A DNA stretch of 64,000 nt from Phytophthora colocasiae (lineage: Eukaryota > Oomycota > Peronosporomycetes > Peronosporales > Peronosporaceae), in contig JAGKQI010000049.1 in the NCBI GenBank assembly GCA_018806915.1, positions 1,674,001 to 1,738,000 of the forward strand. The letters are read 5' to 3'. Positions within the stretch are counted from its first letter, which is position 1. Each line of letters opens with the position of its first letter. The notes below the pieces were generated by a model. It saw nothing but the letters and a program-made list of their open reading frames with translations. It made no database searches and had not been told where the DNA came from. Below are positions 42,657-54,892 of the stretch, piece by piece. A program made the position numbers and the translations under genes.

Positions 42657-43653
42657 ATGGGGAGAGGACTTCCCCTATTTGACATCGAACGAGGCCGCAT
42701 TCAAGGATTATACGTGGCGGGACTCAGCCAGCGCCAAGCTGTCCGCCACGTAAAGCGCTCTGTGGGTGCTGTGCACCGAGGGCTGTTCGTCCCGCCGAAG
42801 CTGCACAAGAATCCCGGCCCAGCCACCTCCTTGTCGGATCGTGAGCTGCGGCTGCTCGTCCGCGGACCGCCAAGGGGCAGCCCTCGGCCAAGCAGCTTCA
42901 GATGGAGCTGAAGTTGGCGACATCGGTTCGCACGATTCAGCGTGTGCTTTCCGGTGTCGACTGACTTGTGTATTCTAAGATTGACAACGCGCTGCCCCTG
43001 TCGGCCGAGGACAAGAGAGCAAGAGAGGCGTGGGCCTGGGATATGGTCCTTAACAAGGATCCCGTCCGGTCCTGGGAGACCATTATGTTCTCGGACGAGA
43101 AGAAATGGAATCTTGATGGGCCGGACGGATTCCAAAACTACTGGCGTGATGTACGGCGCCCACCGAGGCAAACAAAGCGTCGGCTAGCGGGTGGTGGATC
43201 GGTGATGGTGTGGGCGAGCTTTAGTGCCTCCGGCAAGACGAAGCTGGCGGAGCTAGTGGGCAAGCAGAACTCGGACGACTACATTCATACCGTGTCCGAG
43301 TTTCTCTTGCTCTTTGCTCACCTACACTACGGCACTGACGTCACCTACCAGCAAGACGGTGCATCAATCCATCGATCTAAGGTTTCCATGGAGTTTTTTA
43401 GGAGCAAGGTGTTCGCGTGTTGCCGTGGCCAGCAAGGTCTCCCGATCTTATCCCGATCGACCACCTTTGGTCGATCATGAGCCGTCAAGTCTACGTCAAC
43501 GGTAAACAGTTTTGAAGCGTAAGTGAGCTGACTACGGCGCCGTATGAGGCATGGGACTCGATTGAGTCGTCTACACTCAATGCTTTGATCGATTCAATGC
43601 CTCGCCGCTGCCAGAAGTGCATCAATAAACATGGTAACCGAATCGACTACTAA
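42657..43653 (+). pseudogene. Tc1/mariner transposase, broken
   Basis: From ATG 42657: helix-turn-helix part (LSQRQAVRHVKRSVGAVHRG), a frame change near 42890, a stop near 42962, then the catalytic part MFSDEKKWNLDGPDG (first Asp), GGSVMVWASFSASG, TYQQDGASIH (second Asp). After another frame change WPARSPDLIPIDHLW gives a third Asp where many Tc1 elements have Glu. It ends GNRIDY. Not functional as read. Confidence 0.8.
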
Positions 43654-44213
43654 TGAAACTATCATTTCGTTGCATTTGACTTGTGTTTTGTAAAGTTGAT
43701 GAGTGTTCATATAATGGTCGTGCTTGCAAGTGTGGTCACTTGTATGGTAGCTACCTCTTAAAATGCTCTTTGTGGGACGTTAAAACAACCCTCATGCGTG
43801 TTTTGGTAATGTAGACATTGAGAGAGTCTCATTGGCTGAAATCCGAAAAGCTTGATTATGGGACGCCCAGCTTGATTATGGGACGTCCCAGCTTGATTAT
43901 GGGACGTCCCAGTAATTACAACGCAAATGGAGTTACATGTAGAATTGATACAAACTTAGTAGCATAGGTATGCAGGACGACTGTCTGTTAATCAACTACT
44001 TTCTTCTTCTTCTTATGGAAATAATTTGCCATGCATTCAGTATATTAAATGACTCATCGCCAAGGCAGGATTACGAATTGACTTTTGTTGAGGATAATTT
44101 TACGGGTATGAGAGACACAGCATTTCACTCATTATAACCATACGTCGATCGGCGGGCTCAGAAAAAGGTTGTCTAGAAACAGGTTGTGAAAACTCATTGC
44201 GATCTTCCAGGAA

Positions 44214-47143
44214 GTGCTGCACTGTTCTGCCCAGGGATTGTTGGAGGTACGGGCAATTAGCAGCTTACGCTGCGCTGGTAGTGCGCAGCATAAGCTGGTA
44301 ATACATGTAGCCGTAACTCCAGCCGCCGTACCATATACATTTCACATTCCTGAATTCACCACCTACCAGCGACATCGACTCAAGAAGCTCCAAGATGCGG
44401 TTCTACCATGCCTGGCAGCCATAGCCGTATCATCAATCACCGCCAAGTCAAGCAAGACATCCATCCAATGGAAATCCTGTCCCGAACTCACTGTCACATC
44501 TCAAACCCCTGTGAGAAGTGGCAGTGGAAGCTCAGATGCAGACGCGGAGTGTGCTGTTTATAACGCTCCTCGTTGCTACCCTGGCGTTTGTGAGACCCCC
44601 AAAGACATCGACCCCACCATTGAAGTCTTCGTGAAACGCTACCCAGTGTGACGAACCCAATACGCCTGTTCGCTAGCGGATCGTATGGCTGACAGTACTT
44701 ATCTGCGTTTGTCTCGCCGGGTTCCTTGTTCGTGGGGCTAATTCTTAATCAACACAACACACTGCTGGCTCAGTCACCTGCGCCGGAACTTCGTTCCTAT
44801 TTGTATTCAAATGTAATAGAGTTTTCACTCTTTACGTTCACTCGTTCGTTCGTCCGTCAATCGTTCGTTCACCTTGGTCGGCTTCCTCGTTTCGCAGGCA
44901 CTAATGACCGTCTTTGGAGCTCCTCGCTGGCGCTACTAGTGCTAATGACCCGTTCCCGATAGCCCGTCGCCAACTTCACGTCCAGGGGTTCTTCCGTCCA
45001 ATGCTTAGTCGTATCAGCCTCCACTCGGTTGTCGTTCAAAGCTACAGTCGTACACTCGTTCTACTCGCTCACTACGTTCGTTCGTTCGTTCGTCCGTTCT
45101 TCAGTCGTCTGCCCTAGGAGTACAAATTCCCGAACTACCTTATCGTTTTCCCGTCGGTCACCGGCCTCTCAGAGCGCAGATCCCGAGGTACCTTCGTTCG
45201 TTTACCTTCCTCCCAGCACACAACTTCTAAAGTCGTTCGTTCGTTCGTTCCAGCCACTAGCCCACCAGTATGCGGTTGGCCACTCGTCCGTCCGTTCGTT
45301 CACTTCGCAGATTCCAGACTTCTTCGCTCCCCGCTGCAAATTCGGTACTGCGTTCTCCGTTGCGAATTCCAAACTGCTGCGTTCACCCACTCGTTCGAAG
45401 GCTGTTGGCTACACGCCAGTTTCAACGTCGACTGCGATCTCCTCCGTGCAGTCATACGCCACCCGGTAGATCTCATGCGGCCATCATTCACGTCGTTCAT
45501 TCGCTAGTTAGCGATCTTCCTCGCCATACTCATCCCAGCTTTGACGTTTCAATCATCCAGCGATCTTCCGCCATCGTCAACTTCAACTTGAGGCGTTCGA
45601 TTCTCATCCTGTTACACCAGCAACCGTTGGCAACCCAAAGACCGCACCAAATGTCTGGCTTCTCGAAGGAGGGCCGGGTCTTTCCTCCGTTCTGATGGAG
45701 CCGACAGCAATTGATCTCCAGGAGAAGTTGGGAGGGTCTTTCAACATGTATCTCATCGATCATCGCGGTACTGGGCGCAGTACGAGACCCTCCTGTTCAA
45801 CAGCATCGAATCTCAAGTTTTCTAATTGGGAGAGTGATGCCCAGGCTTTCGGTGCTGGCAAATGTGGTGAGGAGCTGGCTACCAAGTACGGAGACGTGGC
45901 AATGTTTTCAGCGACAAGTGTTGCTAAGGACATCGCCAGTTTCATGGGTGAACATACCAACGGAGAAGATACCATCGTCTTCGGGCGGGACTATGGTGCA
46001 GTGTTAGGAGAACGCCTGATGCATTTGAACCCGCCTGAAGTCACTGGATACGTTTTTGACGGCATTGCCACGACGGCATGGACCAGCGAGTACCCTTGGG
46101 ACACAGGCTATGACGACGTCGCAGATACGTTTTTGGCCCTGACCCAGGAAGATGAGGAGATTACCGCCCGCTTCAAGAAGAAAGGGTTGGCAGGGGCGAT
46201 CAAGCGCCTAATCGCTCAGTTCGACAAGAACCCGGAGTCAGCTTGCGCGGTCATCATCAATTCGCTATTCAACAGTACCAATGCTGGTAAAGTTGAACCC
46301 GAACCACCGTCGTTCTTGCTCCGAAGCACGCTGGGAGCGATGCTAATAGACTCTGAGATGCGGAAGATGATTCCACCGATTGTGTATCGTTTGAATCGAT
46401 GTGCGGACCAAGATCTCGATGTTTTGAAGCACTTCACGCAAGTTATTCAGAACACCATAACTGTTGACATTGAGGACTACCAGTCGCTGTTGCTCAACCT
46501 CGTCATCTATTACTCCGAGATGTGGCAAATGTCCCCATTGTCGATGGCGGAGGTCAAGAAGCGCTATGCCGACGTCTTGCTATCCAACTTTGGTCTTTAC
46601 TCCTCAACGGAGCTCTACTGCGCCTACTCCATGGAGAAATCCAAGCCCTGTAACAAGTTTAAGTCCGGGAAATACGATGGCACTCCTATCCTGTACGACC
46701 ACGATGAATATTGGAACAAAAGAGCTACTATTCCGACTCAAGCCAGCGTCTTGTTGCTCAGTGGCAAGCTTGACGGGCAGACGATGAACAAGAACGCTGA
46801 ACATCTTCTGAATGCTCTTAAAGGCGACAACAAGGAGCTCATCGCGTTCGAACATGCTACCCAGGGGACGATTGTGTCGACGCCGTTGATTCCCGGTGAC
46901 CCCAAAAGTCCTGTTTGCGGAATGGAATTGCTCGTGTCGTACATCAAAAACGGAGGAAACCTGGAACGGATGGATAAATCGTGCGTGAAGAAAATGCCCC
47001 CGTTCAACATGACCATTCCGACAGGTCTTCCGATGACCTTCCTAGCCACGGATGACGCGTACGATGGAGTGTACAATGAGAGACTGTCCAATCAATCCGG
47101 CAGCAAGCCGTCCGACGAGCAGTCAGGAGATCAGTCGGCTTAG
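44214..47143 (+). pseudogene. S33-family hydrolase, right copy, split by solo LTR
   Basis: The first part (44214-44646, GTG-initiated reading) ends VFVKRYP at the LTR. The second part resumes at 45617 and stays open to 47143, without the 10-base deletion of the left copy (VYRLNRCADQD intact). The nucleophile elbow is again GRDYGA and the His position again HATQGT. So the active-site changes pre-date the duplication. Confidence 0.82.
44647..45616 (+). mobile_element. Solo LTR (~970 bp) in the right S33 copy
   Basis: Starts TGTGACGAACC, ends CCTGTTACA, flanked by CCAG on both sides (44643-44646, 45617-45620). The left arm has the uninterrupted site. The interior is rich in CGTT repeats (45076-45096, 45236-45252). 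Confidence 0.8.
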
Positions 47144-50100
47144 AAACCCCGATATACCTGGTTCATGAATGCCAGCACTGACTTGTCGGTCGATATCAGT
47201 ACTGAGAGCGGCTAGAAGCACTTTGAGAAATAAAGCGTCACATTCACACCCTTATCCGCTAGGCCCAATTAGGGCAGATTCATTAAAGATTGAGAAGTGG
47301 TGTAGGCTAGTTTCATTTGAAGTTTTCCATTGCTTCAAAACACTTTTCCTCAGTACCTGCTACCTGTTCACACAGCTTTTCCAAACGTGCGAGAGCATCT
47401 TCCGCCGAGTAACCTCTATCCAGCGCGGACAGGAGATACGCTCTCATTTCACCCATATGAGCAGGCAAGTCATACATTTCTTTCAACAGATCCCCCAATT
47501 CGTACAGATCATGCTCGAATCGCAGAAGCTGGCCCTCCCAAGGATGGTTCCAGTCGATTGTATGCTTCCCTGACGGCCACGACTCATCGATGTCGAGCAA
47601 CATCCAATAACTGGATCTACGGTACGATGGAGGAACGAGTGTAATATTCCGCTATCGAACATCACCGTGACAATACCCAGTCGAGTGCCAATATTTCAAA
47701 GCCGTTAGGATATCTCGGACGCACGCGCAAGCTTCATCTTCTGATGGTTTCCTCATGTCACCAAGTGGAGATAGCCGCACTGCCAAACTCCTCGTCGTCA
47801 CCCTCACGTTCTCCACAGTCTGTAGATGTGTCTCTGAACTGCCCTTATTTTCGCTCAGTGTCTCCAGAGTCTTGTATATCTTGGCGAGTCGGTCGAGGTC
47901 GTCCGTGCTGATATGATGGCTCCGTGTAATTGTCCGTTCAACCATATTATCCAACAACTCGATCTTCCTCTTCCCGTTATCATTCGGACAGAACGGAATT
48001 ACACCAAACGAAGCTGTTCGGTGCGCCAGGTTTCTCATCTGATCTAGTAAAAATGCTAGATTGTAAAATACTTTCAGTGCAAGTGCTTTCTCCGAGAAAA
48101 TATCACACTTGAGTATTGGCGTTGGGCTACCCCACCCGTCAATTTTTTCAATCGCAAGAAATTGAATGTCAGAGCCAGAAGTTGCATAACCCAAAACGTA
48201 CGGCAGATCCGCGTACAATAGGGTACTCCAGCCCCTCATCTTTTGCAGTAAGTTGCCAACGGATGCTGCCATTGATACCACAGAACTCTGTTCTTCACCA
48301 CGCAGCAGCACAACACAATCACGCTGGAGAATATAGTTTGGTCGACTGAAGGTAAAATCGTTTCTGCTGTGTCGGCGGCATTTCTTCGTGTTAGAACTGC
48401 GTAGCCTTTGTCGAGATACAGATTGGTGATCACTGACAGTAGAATCTCGTAATACTTCCGCCATGATCCCACCGATGCATCGGTTCCCGGGTGAAATTTG
48501 CGTTGGCATTGGTCGAGAAAATAATCCATCGCCGACTCCAGATCAGGACACGAAAGGAGTGGGGCATTTGGATCAAATATGTCCTTAGCTTCTTTCGAAT
48601 CTCTCAGTGTCAGCCTGAACGGAAGGGGTCTTTCGAGAAGGTCCCTGAGGTCCTTTACAGGAGGCAATGTCTGCGATTGCATCTTTGAGAGATTCCATAG
48701 CTGTGCCATTGACGTTTTCTCCTCGAGCCTTTGCCGTTTTACAGCATACGGAACCACCACTAGCGCGTGAAGCACACCGTTGGTCGGGGCATGTTCAAAT
48801 AACCCCCAAAGTTTTTATGTTGGATCGAGCTCCTTGTCTTCTAGTGTCAGATCTTCGATCGCAGCAGTTTTCTCGCCTCTCCTCAGCTTCTTCATATCTT
48901 CTGAGCAGGACTGCAGCCACTTGCCATCTTTAAAATAATATTAATATCTGTTGCTCAGGTACTGAATGACCTGTTGCCTATGCGATCTGCTGAATTGCTG
49001 TTGCGAACCATGAATACCTGTTGCGAACCTAACACAACACGAATTCAATAACGAAAAGTTGTACATGCAATTGTAGGGATGATTCTCGGATGTCGCGGAG
49101 GATACATGTACTCCAACTTGCTCCAAGTGGAAGCTGCTATATATTTGTAAGTGTTTATCGGCGATGGTACACGCTCAGCAAAAGTGTTTTCTACGACACC
49201 TTCATATCACGAGCTCGTCGTATTGCGTGTACAAGTTCCTCAACCTTGTACTCGGCTCTGTCTCCATCGACAAATTGCAGTCCATACGTAGACACCGTCT
49301 TGGGGTGAAAGCCGACAAGCTGCAACTTGTCCAACTCGGTGGTCTGGAACTGTTGTGCCGCCGTCAACAACATCAAATTCATCGATAATTGGCCACTTCA
49401 ATGGCCTTCCAGGCTCTTTAGTGAAAAGATTGATCAATCGGTCGACGTCGTACAGTATGCATCAGTTACTGTCGTCTCGCTATAAACTACTTGGTAACGA
49501 TCGTGGACGCCCCAGTTGGGCGTGCATTGGGATCGACTCCAGTGCACGCTCAATGTCAAATTTCTTCAGCAAGTGCAGCGACGCAATAATGTGAGCACAT
49601 ACCCATCCAGAATGCATATACCTCCTGTATGTGCATGATAGCGTACTGCGGATAGATCGAATCTAAATATCCAGTGTCAGCAATACAACCAGCGACAAAG
49701 CAAATTGAAAAAAACTTACCTCTGCAAACAACCACTTCGATCTGATTGGTAGGGGCTTCATCTCGACCAACAGTCTGTCATTTACTGTCACTTGATGAAG
49801 CGATAAGAAGATGGCCTGTATTTCATCGATTGGGACCTCATCACCCATCCATCCTCGCAAAGACCGCTGAAACCTAAGACAAAATAGCAGTAAGAGCATG
49901 ATCAAATAAAGTTAGCATCTCGCGCGTACCTTTCGGTTCGTGCTGCAGACACCGTCGCTCCTGCAAGGTTCTTAACCCCTCTAACCCGGTATTCTGTATC
50001 CTACAGAATAATATATTGTACAGGATTTAATATCCAGCAAACTCATCAGCGCTCCAAAACTCCGCATGAAGATTATTGTATGGTGTCTGGATCAGTCCAC

Positions 50101-50247
50101 TTTCCTAACAGATCGGCGATGGGATGATAGACGGGTATTATTCAAGGAGGATAGAAAGACGCATATAAATCCCCAACAGGTTTGAAAATTCTGTCGAAAG
50201 CCCATCGGTTCACGTGTCAGAAGCTACCTCACATTGTCATTCGAAAA

Positions 50248-50813
50248 AATGAACGGCCCAGCAGAGATGCCGTTCAAGCAACTATGGCGCGAGATCTGCG
50301 AGGAAGGCTGGAAGGCTCGTAAGCCGACAGGGATGACCTAGAATCAACGCTACGTGAAGCCGGGGTGAAGGGCCGTCTCGACGAAGCCAGACGTGGCATA
50401 AACTTCTTTGAAGGTTAGTGGCCTTATTTTTTGTGCCACCACAGTTGTCGACACAGAGGAGGTGGGCGCTACAGGTGAACTACCAGCAGCTATACCGGAT
50501 GATACGGAGCAAGACGGCGCGACCAATGCCTTTTTCCGGATGATCCAGAATTGATTCAAGTGAGTGCATGGCTGCTGATGAAGAAGCAAAGAGCGAGACC
50601 GATGAACCAAACGGAGCCGACGGCCTCATCGACTCGGACGTGTTTGGTAGCGACAATTTCATGGAGAGGCTCCGAAAGGAGCGACTGTTTGGCTCTACAG
50701 CTATCGATGACGTGAATCTCGTGGAGACCGCTGATGTCAGCGATTCCGATTCCAACGCCGACGAAGAAGACATTATGGCAGACAACGAGGTGGTCCACTT
50801 GAGGAAAGTGTAG
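50248..50813 (+). pseudogene. piggyBac transposase N-terminal remnant
   Basis: MNGPAEMPFKQLWREICEEG then WKARKPTG, a TAG, YVKPGVKG and GINFFEG, similar to the N-terminal domain of oomycete piggyBac transposases. An acidic stretch (50568-50813) follows. The catalytic DDD domain is not found in the element. Confidence 0.6.
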
Positions 50814-50933
50814 AAGAAGATGTAGAAGACCTGGAAATAAATGACAACGTTCCGGAAACTAGTAACTTTGACTTGACAGGTGATCTCTGCGATATCCCAG
50901 AGTATGGATAGATCACATACAATGAGGAGCACA

Positions 50934-51305
50934 GCCGTAAGCCGGGATGCTACAGAATAACTCAAGTGGTGCTTTACTAATTCTGGATGTTGCGTGTGCA
51001 CACGGAATTTCCCATAGCCGTAAGTCAGGATGCTACAGAATAACTCGAGTGGTGCTTTACTAGTTCTGGATGTTGCGTGTGCACACGGAATTTCCCGTAG
51101 CCGTAAGTCAGGATGCTACAGAATAACTCGAGTGGTGCTTTACTAATTATGGATGTTGCCCCGAATTGTGTGCACAGGGAATTTCCTGCAGCCGTAAGTC
51201 AGGATGCTACAGAATAACTCGAGTGGTGCTTTACTAATTCTGGATGTTGCCCGCACAGGAATTTCCCACAGCCGTATGTCGGGATGCTACAGAATAATTC
51301 GACAC
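50934..51305 (+). repeat. Tandem array of 80-90 bp units inside piggyBac
   Basis: Four full units and a partial one start at 50934, 51017, 51100, 51190 and 51270, each opening AGCCGTAAGTCAGGATGC. Each unit contains CTACAGAATAA, the sequence of the element's own inverted repeat. The units differ by small substitutions and length changes. Confidence 0.85.
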
Positions 51306-54300
51306 ATCCAGCTACTGGCGCTGCGCAGAATCAACTTTAGACTCATATCAACGCCGAGGACCTGGTGTTTGTCATATCACGCTAGAAGCACACGTTAGTG
51401 AACACATCGGATCACCAAGCAGAACAAACGCAGGCAGTACTTGTGTAAGGTGCGTTCCGCCTTTGAGCACCTTCTGTCAGCAATGGTTTAGGCGGTCGTG
51501 TACCGCTCTGCCACGTTCACGCTCACGTGCTATCAGAAATGGCACGATACCTCGGGTGACGGGAAGAGCATTCCACCGAGCCTAAAAAGATGATTAGATT
51601 CCGCAAACGTAAGAGAGAAAGCAGACGAGGAATAAGAAGGACAACTAGTTAGCACCACGTACTTTGCAGTAGGTCTTGCTGGAGCCTGCAGAGAAGTATT
51701 TGCCCAGTTCCTCCTCACTACTCCGTTAGTTAGGAACTGGGCAAATTCTTCCTCTTCGCGCGCTTTGCACTTCGCGCGCTTTTGGCGGATGGTTGGTTGG
51801 CGCCAAGAGTGCCGCACAGTACAGAGTCGTTTCAAATTTGACGGGGGTTGCCGAGTGAGAGGTTTTGAACATGTTTTGTCCGCCAGGGAGCCAATAGGAG
51901 ATCGCCAGTTTCGCAGATGTTGGATACATTGTGCATGCTATAGCCGATGATGTACACTTTATGTACAGAATATGCCTCGCCGAGCACGAAAGGGCTTCCA
52001 ACGGCATACTTTTCGCAGGTTATCGTTCATACTTTAATCAAGATAATTGCTTATTCTGTAGAATACAGAATAACGGCTCGGGTTAGAAGGGTTAACGTGT
52101 ACCATTGAAGCCGTACTGTTAAAAAATATCCGCACTGGGCGTTGTGTGGCTTTTGCTTTGACAACCCGATGATTCCGTGGGTCGACCAAAAAGTCTTTTG
52201 CCATCATGACTGCAGCGAGAGGTAATGGGCCTGCATAATGTAGTTAGTTGCGAATATCAATCAAGAAACAGCAAGTCATTACGACATACCTTCTGCGTAG
52301 TGACATTGACATCCAGAAGATAAATTAGTTGCGTCATACAGTAGAACCCAAGGCAAAACCGAGTTTAACACGGAGATCGTCGGGGCCTTTTTGTAGTCGG
52401 TTACTATGACCTTAATGACACGATGGTGACTTTCAATTGGTTGCTGGGTAGGCAAGAATCCCGGTATTGACGAACTTCTGACACTCCAACGCTCCCAGCG
52501 TGGATTCAAATACACAGACTGAAGCCAATCTGCCAAAGCAAATTCTTTCGAATCTCTCCACTCCTTCAATACACGCTTTGATAGAGCTCGGAATTGCCTC
52601 AACGAGCGTGAATCGTGCAACATACGGAGGTGTGGCTGCAAATGGTCCTTGATAAAGTTGTTTGAGGCCGCCAACTTTGTTTGTTTTCGAGAGTGACGAA
52701 GCAGGTGCTCCCAACAGGTTAGAATTTCAATCTCTGGCCAGATTATTTCGAGAGCTGAAGCGATGGCATCTGAATGGTCGATACTGGCGCTACGAACTGG
52801 CACTTCCACGTCGAAAAATACCTTGGCATACTTAGTTAAAGCTCGAAGCATCTTTTCGTAAGCAAATGTGCTTTCCGTCCGCACGAACATATACAACCAC
52901 GGCCGAAATCGTTGAACAAAGCCCGAATCCGTCACTTCCACTGATATACCTCCGCAATCAACGAGAGTCCATCCACCGAAATGGATACGGTACGTTCCAT
53001 CTGTAGACAGCACCAAGTCAGGCCCTTGGTCACATACAGCCCGGCGAACATTAGAAAACAAAGTCCGTGTAGTGACAAGCATGCCCATTGAGAAGACCTG
53101 GCGAACACCGTCAGAAAATGTGTGTTCAAAGTCATCTAGAGCGATTGGCGCATTCATCTCAGCTAAGTTGTCTTTAAGTACACTTTGATAGTTTTCGCGG
53201 TCTTGACACAGCCTACGCGCAGTCCACTGCCTCATCGCTGCAAAATTTGTCATCTCCCACCCCCCCGTTTGCCTGTTTCTTCAAGTATGCTCTCCTGTTC
53301 TCCATTTTTCGAACAACTGGTACATGCAACAGCATATTAGGGTCGCGCATGTACTTGAACAGGAGCATATTTCTTACTCTGCCGGCGGACATTCCCAAAC
53401 GTAACAAAGAATCAATCTCTGGTTTCAACACCGGTGAAATTCCACGGGCTGGACGACGGGCGATACCACCACAGTGCTGACCTCGCTGTAGTAGCTGGTA
53501 TCGAAATGAGTTCTCATTGGCACGGTGGATAGCCAACTTAATGCGGTGGTTGCAACCAACGTGCGAACGACATTGATACACCTTCCCCAGTACAAACGGG
53601 GACAAGTAGCGAGTCTGATATGTGTAGACGAATCCATTTAAGCCGTGAAGGCTTTGTTCTGCTTCGGTCTGTGTGGTGTAGTAGCCAATATTGGTGTAAA
53701 TCGACTTCTCGGTTGCAACAAATGCATGGTCACTCGTATGTCCACTATCACTTTCGAAATCTAGCGAACAGTCGTCTGAGTCAGAGTCTTCCTTTGAATT
53801 TTGTGGTGGGGCAGAAATGTCGTGGTCGCTGGTAGAATCGGAAGTTGGACGGTCACTTCTCTTTCATTGCCGGACAAGTCGGCTATCGAGGACATGAAAC
53901 CGTACTTTGCTAAGCTGATGTCGCTGTTCTAGGTGTTGCACTTCGTCGTGATGAGTGTGGTCGCGCAAATGTGTGGTGTAGCGCCCAGTAAGACGAAGTT
54001 AATGGCAGCTAGTGCTGAAAACGAGTGGTGGCAGCTTCAGCACTGAATCCCTGTTGTGGTAAGGGTTCTAATCGAGACAACAGATTTTACCGTACTAGCA
54101 ACAGGGATTCAGCAAAATAGGTGGTCAACAGGTGGTCAGCAGATGAACAACAGATATTAATTAGCAGCCGCCATCTTTCTCCGCCAGGAAGAGCTGCAGC
54201 TTTGAGGGTTCGACATCCTTTAACGTGATCGGAACAGCGCCCTGATATCCTTCAGCAACTTAAAGACTGACGTACCATCGTTAATCTCCACCTAAACCAC

Positions 54301-54539
54301 GCTTCTTAGTTCGCCAACGAGTGCACAGCATATCTTCGGCATATTTGACGGAATCTGAAATGACAACTTGAAGCCAATGGCTTCGATTTATTTTAAAGTA
54401 TTGGAGGTCGAAGAAAAGCACACTTTCGGATTCCTGCAATCTACACAAAAAAGTAGAAGGGGAAGTGTCGAGCCATTAAGCGTTTTGATGGAATGAAGTG
54501 CACGAAACGCATTAGTGTGAATGGGCGCAGTTACTATTG

Positions 54540-54830
54540 AAAAACCCATGAAGACTGGGCGACACCCTTCGAGACTGTGTGCGAAGGATACGAGGCAAAT
54601 GCTACCGCTGTGTGACTGATCCGGAGTACCTGTTCTGCATGATGGAGCACGACCGACGTTTTCGCGAGGGCTACTGTAATCCTAAACAGTTTCGCAAAGA
54701 GTACCTTCGCGACCAGGTTCTGAACCGTCTAAGTGAGCTCTACGGTGACTGCGACGTGAATAAAGATTATGAATGTAGAGGAATACAGTACCATGTCGAC
54801 CACATCGTCGAAGCCCAGCAGTTAAGTTAG
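54540..54830 (+). CDS. Hypothetical Cys-rich ORF with DHIVE motif
   Basis: The frame from about 54558 to 54830 gives ~90 residues: CYRCVTDPEYLFCMMEHDRRF.., then YGDCDVNKDYECRG and YHVDHIVEAQQLS. Four to six Cys and the DHIVE segment recall HNH nuclease signatures, but there is no second half. No in-frame ATG before residue 25. A remnant of a larger gene is likely. Confidence 0.3.
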
Positions 54831-54892
54831 CGGAAATTCCCGATTAATACCCCTCGCGAAATCCCAAAAGGTTACTCTGTATTGTCGAAAGG

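Larger units (their letters stand above)
42385..43758 (+). mobile_element. Tc1/mariner element in the palindrome dyad
   Basis: TA duplications at 42383-42384 and 43759-43760. The terminal inverted repeats are about 100 bp and nearly identical, starting AGAGGTAGCTACC. The pre-insertion site reads CATTTTAAAATG with the TA at its exact centre. Confidence 0.93.
49976..52091 (+). mobile_element. piggyBac-type element nested in the MULE
   Basis: TTAA at 49972-49975 and 52092-52095. Ends CCCCTCTAACCCG.. and ..CGGGTTAGAAGGG are inverted, followed by TATTCTGTA..TACAGAATA repeats on both sides. Length 2116 bp. Confidence 0.88.
49200..53862 (-). pseudogene. MULE transposase, split by piggyBac
   Basis: From the right: an acidic start, a zinc-finger-like domain (YQCRSHVGCNHRIKLAIH..HCGG, FLYWCH/WRKY type) at 53660-53450, then the DDE core in 53253-52279 with LSTDGTYRIHFGG (D), SASIDHSDAIASALEI (D), LPTQQPIESHHR (E). 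The piggyBac insert (49976-52091) follows. The C-terminal SWIM zinc finger C-TYRRY..SGWVCAHIIASL is at 49660-49550. At least one intron (GTATGT after YAEG, near 52285) is likely. Confidence 0.78.
48932..54169 (-). mobile_element. Mutator-like element (MULE) inserted in the right CRN copy
   Basis: 5.2 kb insert with the 9-bp target duplication GCCATCTTT (48923-48931, 54170-54178). The ends share TTAATATCTGTTG in inverted orientation and both carry several further CTGTTG motifs. The transposase is on the minus strand. 8-11 bp duplications are typical of MULEs. Confidence 0.88.
47313..54342 (-). pseudogene. CRN gene, right copy, split by a MULE
   Basis: The N-terminal header lies at 54342-54170 (LQLFLAEKD) and the rest at 48931-47313. 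Joined across the insertion they follow the left copy. Lesions: TAG for Gln early in the header, a missing base in the header, TAA near 48811, and a rearranged patch near 48330-48360. From 48295 to 47313 the sequence is almost the same as the left copy, including the kinase-like region. Dead as a gene. Confidence 0.88.
43759..54404 (-). repeat. Right arm of the large inverted duplication
   Basis: Reverse copy of 30781-35196 with three later insertions: a solo LTR, a MULE, and a piggyBac inside the MULE. The inner part (43761-48295 without the LTR) is nearly identical to the left arm. The outer part covering the first half of CRN differs at roughly one base in twelve in the stretch I compared. 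Confidence 0.9.

Noticed and set aside
50934..51305. CRISPR-like repeat array
   Set aside because: Units are head-to-tail without spacers, imperfect, and inside a eukaryotic transposon.
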